Positions 59,666-64,000 of a stretch of 64,000 nucleotides of DNA are shown piece by piece. The stretch lies in the NCBI RefSeq assembly GCF_009696275.1, contig NZ_VUMI01000012.1:61413-125412 (forward strand). Direction: 5' to 3'. Made by a program: the position numbers and the translations under genes. The notes beneath the pieces were generated by a model that worked only from the letters and a program-made list of their open reading frames with translations, did no database searches and had not been told where the DNA came from. Position 1 is the first letter of the stretch. Each line of letters starts with the position of its first letter. This DNA comes from Eisenbergiella porci. Its GTDB lineage: Bacteria; Bacillota; Clostridia; Lachnospirales; Lachnospiraceae.

Positions 59666-60391
59666 GTGAAAGCATTTTCTATCACCGATATCGGTAAGAA
59701 AAGACAACTGAATCAGGATCATATATATTCCTCCCTGGAACCTGTCGGGAACCTGCCGAATATTTTTCTGGTGGCGGACGGTATGGGCGGCCATAAGGCG
59801 GGCGGCTATGCTTCCAGCTGTGCGGTGGAAACCATACTGGAGGGCATCCGTGAGTCGGAAAGCAGCGACCCGGAGGAGATTCTTACGGAAGCCATTCAGA
59901 AGGCAAACGAAGTGATTGAAAGGCGGGCCGGGGAGGATGAGCGCCTTTCCGGTATGGGAACCACTGTAGTTGCCGCCTGCTGGGATGGGAAAGAACTCCA
60001 TACAGCCAACGTGGGCGACAGCAGGCTCTATGTGGTGAACGGCGGAATTGAGCAGATTACCGAGGACCATTCCCTGGTGCAGGAGATGGTCCGGGTAGGC
60101 GGCATCAATAAGGAAGAAGCCAGGAGCCATCCGAATAAAAATATAATTACGCGGGCGGTGGGGCTGGAGCGGTATCTGCGTGTGGACTGCTTCCGAAGAA
60201 CCCTGGAACCCGGAAATATTGTCCTGCTGTGCTCCGACGGACTGACGGATATGCTGGAGGATGCGGAAATCTACCGGATCCTTGCCGGCGAAGGCAGTCT
60301 CCAGGAGAAGGCCGTGGCTTTGGTGCAGGCGGCCAATGACAGTGGCGGCAGGGATAATATTGCGGTAATCGTGATCGATCCGTTTTTATAA
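59666..60391 (+). CDS. prpC: PP2C-family serine/threonine phosphatase PrpC (Stp)
   Basis: The 241-residue enzyme reverses phosphorylation by PrkC. It has MKAFSITDIGKKRQLNQD, VADGMGGHKAGGYAS, GMGTTVVAA, NVGDSRLYV, ITEDHSLVQEMV, LLCSDGLTDML and GGRDNIAVIVI, covering the metal-binding Asp residues of motifs I-XI. The start is GTG at 59666 behind GGGAAG. prkC begins 111 bases later. The two plus rsgA form the usual Firmicute cluster that normally continues from rlmN. Confidence 0.94.
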   Translation: MKAFSITDIGKKRQLNQDHIYSSLEPVGNLPNIFLVADGMGGHKAGGYASSCAVETILEGIRESESSDPEEILTEAIQKANEVIERRAGEDERLSGMGTTVVAACWDGKELHTANVGDSRLYVVNGGIEQITEDHSLVQEMVRVGGINKEEARSHPNKNIITRAVGLERYLRVDCFRRTLEPGNIVLLCSDGLTDMLEDAEIYRILAGEGSLQEKAVALVQAANDSGGRDNIAVIVIDPFL

Positions 60392-60502
60392 AAAGCGGCG
60401 GAAACACGCGGGCCCGGCGGACATCAGCAGGTTGGCCCTGTCCGGGCAATGTATTTTACCTGCCGGGGAAACGGGATTTTCCGGGCAGGCAGGAGGACTG
60501 GA

Positions 60503-62626
60503 ATGATTAAAATTGGAATGATACTGGGAGAGAGATATGAAATCCTGGAAAAGATAGGCACCGGCGGCATGTCGGATGTGTATAAAGCCAAATGCCATAA
60601 GCTGAACCGATACGTGGCTGTGAAGGTTTTAAAACAGGAATTCAGTGAAAATTCAAACTTCGTATCGAAGTTCAGAGTGGAGGCCCAGGCTGCTGCGAGC
60701 CTGATGCATCCCAATATCGTAAACGTATATGATGTGGGTGAGGACAACGGCATCCATTTTATTGTAATGGAACTGGTGGAAGGAATTACCCTTAAGAAAT
60801 ATATTGAGAAAAAAGCGCGTCTTTCCGTAAAAGAAGCAGTCAGTATAGCCATTCAGGCGTGTATGGGCATCGAGGCAGCCCACAATAACCATATCATTCA
60901 CAGGGACATCAAGCCTCAGAACATCATTATTTCAAAAGAGGGAAAAGTAAAAGTTACAGATTTCGGTATTGCAAAGGCGGCAACCAGCAATACCATCACT
61001 TCCAATGTCATGGGAAGCGTCCACTATACCTCGCCGGAGCAGGCAAGGGGCGGCTACAGTGATGAGAAGAGCGATATCTATTCCATGGGTATCACTTTAT
61101 TTGAAATGCTCACGGGACGCGTACCTTTTAACGGGGACACAACGGTGGCAATCGCCATTAAACATATACAGGAGCCCATGCCCTCGCCCAGGGATTTCGT
61201 ACCGGAGATCCCTGTAAGCGTGGAACAGATCGTGCTCAAATGCACCCAGAAGAGCCCGGACCGCAGATACCAGTCCATGAGCGCTCTTATTGAGGATTTA
61301 AAAAAATCCCTGATTTCGCCGGACGAGGATTTTGTCCGGGTGATCGATCCCGAGGCCAATGCGGCGACGCGTATGATCTCCAGGGATGATATGGATCAGA
61401 TTAAAAAGCAGTCCAAGAAACCGTCACATACGGAGGAAATCCGTCTGAAAAAGAATTCCGCCAAGCCGGCCCCTGTATCGAACAAAGGCGGCAGCGGGAA
61501 AAAGAAGCCGGTCTCCTCTTATGAACCGGAGCCTGAGGACGATGATGAGGAAGAGGAATATGAATCCCGTATGGAAAAGGTGACCACAGTGCTGGCGGTC
61601 ATCGGCGCTATCCTTATCGGCTGCGTGGTGATTTTCCTGGTGGGGAGGGCTATTGGAATCTTTGATTTTTCTTCCCCGGAAAAAGACGGCGTTATAAAAA
61701 TGATCGAAGTGGCCGGAATGCAGGAAGACGAGGTGAAGCAGAAGCTTGTCAAAATGGGCCTGGATCCCACGGTGGAGTATGTTCAGGACGACAGCGTCGC
61801 GGAAGGCACGGTAATCGGTTCAGATGTGAAAAAGGGGACCCAGCTGGAAGCCGGGGCTAAGGTAGTGCTTAAGGTAAGCGGCTCACAGTCCGGTGTCATT
61901 GTGCCTGATATATATAATAAAACGCTGGCGGAGGCTGTTGCTTCGCTGGAGGGAGAAGGCTTTTCAACGGAAAAGAAAGAGGGCTATTCCGATACTGTGC
62001 CAAAGGGCAATGTTATGAGCCAGAAGCCGGAAGCCGGAACGAGTGCGGAAAGAGGCAGTACGGTAACAATAACCATCAGCCAGGGACCGCAGGAAAGCAA
62101 GGTGCAGGTGCCGGATGTGCTTGGCATGCTGCCTGATGAAGGAAAGAGTACGCTGGAGGCTGCCGGACTGACGGTACGGAACGTAACGGAGGTCAATGAT
62201 GATGATGAGACGATGATAGGCAAAATCATCAGGCTGAGTTATTCCGTGGGAACGGAGGTGGAGCCGGGGACTGCGATAGATATTTATGTGAGCAAGGGAC
62301 CGGAAGCGACCTATATGTTTGCGGAGAATATAGAAAGCCCTGCGCTGGAGGATCCTCAGTATGTGGAAGGGACGCCCTGCGTGCTTGTTGTGACCACTGC
62401 ATCCGGCAAGGAACTGTCAAGGCTCTCCGTTGCATCCTTCCCCACTCCTTTGAATCTGTTTGATATTAAGGATGAGAGCACGGGAGTGCTTACCATAATT
62501 TATAACGTCACCCTGGAATCCGTAACCACAACGGATCCTGCCACAGGAGAAACCAAAGTCGTGCCCGGCGGCGTGGAGGAAAGAACAATCCAGAGGCCGC
62601 TGCAGTTTATCAGGAAAGAATCTTAA
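60503..62626 (+). CDS. prkC: PASTA-domain serine/threonine kinase PrkC (PknB)
   Basis: The 707-residue membrane kinase has an N-terminal Hanks kinase domain (ATP loop EKIGTGGMSDVYKAK, Lys in VAVKVLKQEF, IHRDIKPQNIII, TDFGIAKAAT, GSVHYTSPEQARGG). An acidic linker with a run of Asp and Glu and one membrane helix (about 362-386) follow, then three extracellular PASTA repeats (about 400-610) and a C-terminal beta domain. PASTA repeats bind muropeptides, which links wall state to phosphorylation. AGGAGG precedes the ATG at 60503; an earlier frame start at 60449 is rejected. rsgA follows after 4 bases. Confidence 0.95.
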   Translation: MIKIGMILGERYEILEKIGTGGMSDVYKAKCHKLNRYVAVKVLKQEFSENSNFVSKFRVEAQAAASLMHPNIVNVYDVGEDNGIHFIVMELVEGITLKKYIEKKARLSVKEAVSIAIQACMGIEAAHNNHIIHRDIKPQNIIISKEGKVKVTDFGIAKAATSNTITSNVMGSVHYTSPEQARGGYSDEKSDIYSMGITLFEMLTGRVPFNGDTTVAIAIKHIQEPMPSPRDFVPEIPVSVEQIVLKCTQKSPDRRYQSMSALIEDLKKSLISPDEDFVRVIDPEANAATRMISRDDMDQIKKQSKKPSHTEEIRLKKNSAKPAPVSNKGGSGKKKPVSSYEPEPEDDDEEEEYESRMEKVTTVLAVIGAILIGCVVIFLVGRAIGIFDFSSPEKDGVIKMIEVAGMQEDEVKQKLVKMGLDPTVEYVQDDSVAEGTVIGSDVKKGTQLEAGAKVVLKVSGSQSGVIVPDIYNKTLAEAVASLEGEGFSTEKKEGYSDTVPKGNVMSQKPEAGTSAERGSTVTITISQGPQESKVQVPDVLGMLPDEGKSTLEAAGLTVRNVTEVNDDDETMIGKIIRLSYSVGTEVEPGTAIDIYVSKGPEATYMFAENIESPALEDPQYVEGTPCVLVVTTASGKELSRLSVASFPTPLNLFDIKDESTGVLTIIYNVTLESVTTTDPATGETKVVPGGVEERTIQRPLQFIRKES

Positions 62627-62630
62627 GTGC

Positions 62631-63506
62631 ATGAGGGGAAGAATAGTCAGAGGAATCGCCGGTTTTTATTATGTGCAGACCGGCAGCAGGATTTATGAAT
62701 GCAAGGCCAAAGGGATTTTCCGGAAGGATAAGAAAAAACCCCTTCCGGGAGATTATGTGGAAATAGATATTCTGGATGAGGTCTCGCTGACCGCTAATAT
62801 CAGCGCTATTTTGCCCAGGACGAATGAACTCATCCGCCCTGCGGTGGCGAATGTGGATCTGGCGCTGGTGATCATGGCGGCGGCCAGCCCGGCCCCGAAC
62901 CTGAACCTGCTGGACCGGTTTCTGGTTACCATGGAGCAGCAGCGGGTAAACTGCTGTGTCTGCTTCAATAAGCAGGATTTGGTGGATGAACAGACAAAGG
63001 ACAGGCTTCGGGAAAGCTACAGGAATACGGGTTATCCGGTGCTGTTTACAAGCGCCAGACAGGAGGAGGGGCTTTTAGAGCTTCGGAAGGTCCTTTCGGG
63101 CCGTACAACCACGGTGGCCGGGCCCTCCGGTGTGGGGAAATCCTCACTGATCAATTGTCTGCAGAGCCATACTTCCATGGAAACGGGCGAGATCAGCAGT
63201 AAAATCGAAAGAGGAAAGCACACCACCAGACATTCCGAGCTGATCTGTGTCAGTGAGGGAACTTATATCGTGGATACCCCCGGGTTCAGTTCGATTGAGC
63301 TTTATGGAATGGAGAAGGAAGAGCTGCAGGATTATTTCCCGGATTTTGCCCCCTGGGAGCCGGAATGCCGATTTGCAGGCTGCGCCCACGTAAAGGAGCG
63401 TGACTGCGGCGTGAAACGGGCCCTGGAGCGGGGAGAGATCAGCGCAAGCAGATATGAAAATTACTGCCAGCTCTATGAAGAGCTGAAGGGGCACAGGAAA
63501 TATTGA
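62631..63506 (+). CDS. rsgA: Ribosome small-subunit-dependent GTPase RsgA
   Basis: The 291-residue GTPase helps mature the 30S subunit. It has an N-terminal OB fold (RGIAGFYYVQTGSRIYECKA) and a circularly permuted GTPase with NKQD (G4) before GPSGVGKSSLINCL (G1) and VDTPGFSS (G3). The C-terminal zinc finger has CRFAGCAHVKERDCGV (Cys, Cys, His, Cys). The ATG at 62631 lies 4 bases after prkC, so the two are coupled. No close ribosome-binding site is evident beyond AAGAATCTTAAG, which is weak. Confidence 0.96.
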   Translation: MRGRIVRGIAGFYYVQTGSRIYECKAKGIFRKDKKKPLPGDYVEIDILDEVSLTANISAILPRTNELIRPAVANVDLALVIMAAASPAPNLNLLDRFLVTMEQQRVNCCVCFNKQDLVDEQTKDRLRESYRNTGYPVLFTSARQEEGLLELRKVLSGRTTTVAGPSGVGKSSLINCLQSHTSMETGEISSKIERGKHTTRHSELICVSEGTYIVDTPGFSSIELYGMEKEELQDYFPDFAPWEPECRFAGCAHVKERDCGVKRALERGEISASRYENYCQLYEELKGHRKY

Positions 63507-63540
63507 GGTACGACGATGTGGCGGATGTCTTCTGCCACCA

Positions 63541-63724
63541 CGTTGTCTCACGGTTTGCGCAGTGAATGGGAAAACCTTTCTGGACTGTTGTTACTGTTCA
63601 CTCCGTGACCAGTAACTGCATAAATCCACTAAAAATTGCCTGCGGCAATGGGATTTATGCACTCTTGAATCACTTTCTTACGTACTGTGCAGTAAATGCA
63701 CAGTACTGTGTGAACAGTAACGGA
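63541..63724. repeat. Composite intergenic repeat after rsgA, reverse orientation
   Basis: Read on the minus strand, this stretch has the same module order as the element at 13.9 kb. GCATAAATCC/GGATTTATGC (63618-63660) forms a hairpin with GCC...GGC in its loop. The palindrome GTTACTG/CAGTAAC (63590-63616) contains GGAGTGAACAGTAAC, and a module with GGTTTTCCC and CTGCGCAAACCGT follows (63548-63580). An extra perfect 10-bp hairpin, GTACTGTGCA/TGCACAGTAC (63682-63706), lies beside it. Confidence 0.6.
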
Positions 63725-63933
63725 CTGTTATCGTTTTCATAAAAAATGAAACAGCTCTGAAAGGCGAAAATTTCTCGCACAAAAATTACTGATAAGCACT
63801 GAAGATTTAGCCGATGCATGATAAAATAAAAAAATTTTTTCGCAAAGGAGAAAATTTATCGTGACAAGGGCTGCTGGAACGGGAGATAGCGAGGGAATAT
63901 CCGAGAAAAGGGAGGGTAAAAGAGAAGCAGCAT

Positions 63934-64000
63934 ATGGAATGGGTGCCGGAGCTGGAATACAAAGGGCATAAGCTGACGATGCTGGCCCTTTTAATAGAAA
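63934..64000 (+). CDS. Start of an unknown gene, cut by the window edge
   Basis: An open frame from the ATG at 63934 reads MEWVPELEYKGHKLTMLALL to the edge. The same frame is open back to 63865 (QGLLEREIAREYPRKG...). The only good ribosome-binding site, AAAGGAG (63844-63850), is placed for a GTG at 63861 in another frame, which stops after 36 codons. Either the real start is 63934, or one base has been gained or lost and the gene begins at 63861. Function cannot be assigned. Confidence 0.4.
   Translation, partial: MEWVPELEYKGHKLTMLALLIE

Overview
The window reads as a chromosomal segment of a mid-GC Firmicute of class Clostridia, most likely family Lachnospiraceae. Supporting signs are strong AGGAGG ribosome-binding sites, sigma-A type promoters, a consensus CIRCE operator on groES-groEL, a SCIFF/ScfB thioether-peptide pair, HemZ, a GH25 lysozyme with SH3 repeats, a MurE with the meso-diaminopimelate signature, and a priA-def-fmt-rsmB-rlmN ... 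prpC-prkC-rsgA cluster. I see no rRNA, tRNA, CRISPR array, prophage or complete insertion sequence. Genus cannot be settled from the sequence alone.

Layout. 0-7.4 kb: a minus-strand gene cut by the left edge, a PadR/DUF2812 pair behind an operator array, an Smr-domain protein, a 35-residue orphan protein, an alpha/beta hydrolase, a degenerate GGDEF protein, groES-groEL and a PAS-GGDEF cyclase. 7.6-18.9 kb: a YdcF-like protein and the housekeeping run apt-rel-MBL hydrolase-hemZ-hisS-aspS, then a GGDEF/HD-GYP protein. 18.9-29.5 kb: cell-envelope genes (DUF4190-like protein, two amidases, GH25 lysozyme, AEC transporter, CNNM-type transporter) and a broken surface-protein locus. 29.7-35.6 kb: scfA-scfB-secDF-recJ. 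35.8-41.4 kb: pfkB, an SDR and a flavin reductase, and a gene-poor stretch holding three copies of a putative small RNA, a 489-bp inverted repeat, and an rpn-type gene split by a palindromic element. 41.8-50.4 kb: murE-priA-def-fmt-peptidase-rsmB-rlmN. 50.4-59.6 kb: a YesM/YesN-type two-component system, an LplABC-like sugar importer and a DUF4091/GH123-like hydrolase, apparently inserted into the conserved cluster. 59.7-63.5 kb: prpC-prkC-rsgA.

How the parts fit. apt, rel and the tRNA synthetases link purine salvage, the stringent response and translation. def, fmt, rsmB, rlmN and rsgA serve translation initiation and ribosome maturation. PrpC/PrkC, MurE and the lysozyme/amidases concern wall synthesis and sensing. 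Three GGDEF proteins, only one with an intact signature, indicate cyclic-di-GMP signalling. The 50-59 kb island looks like a self-regulated oligosaccharide uptake and hydrolysis unit.

The least explained structure is at 36.8-39.9 kb. Three related transcription units each have a -10 box, a 5' hairpin AGATAG...CTATCT, a C-rich single-stranded stretch (CCCCCYTCATA) and a Rho-independent terminator. Two of them diverge around a near-perfect long inverted repeat. I could not assign them to a family I know. Intergenic palindromes of the GTAACTGT...ACAGTTAC type, and a larger three-module repeat at 13.9 and 63.6 kb, are also spread through the window.
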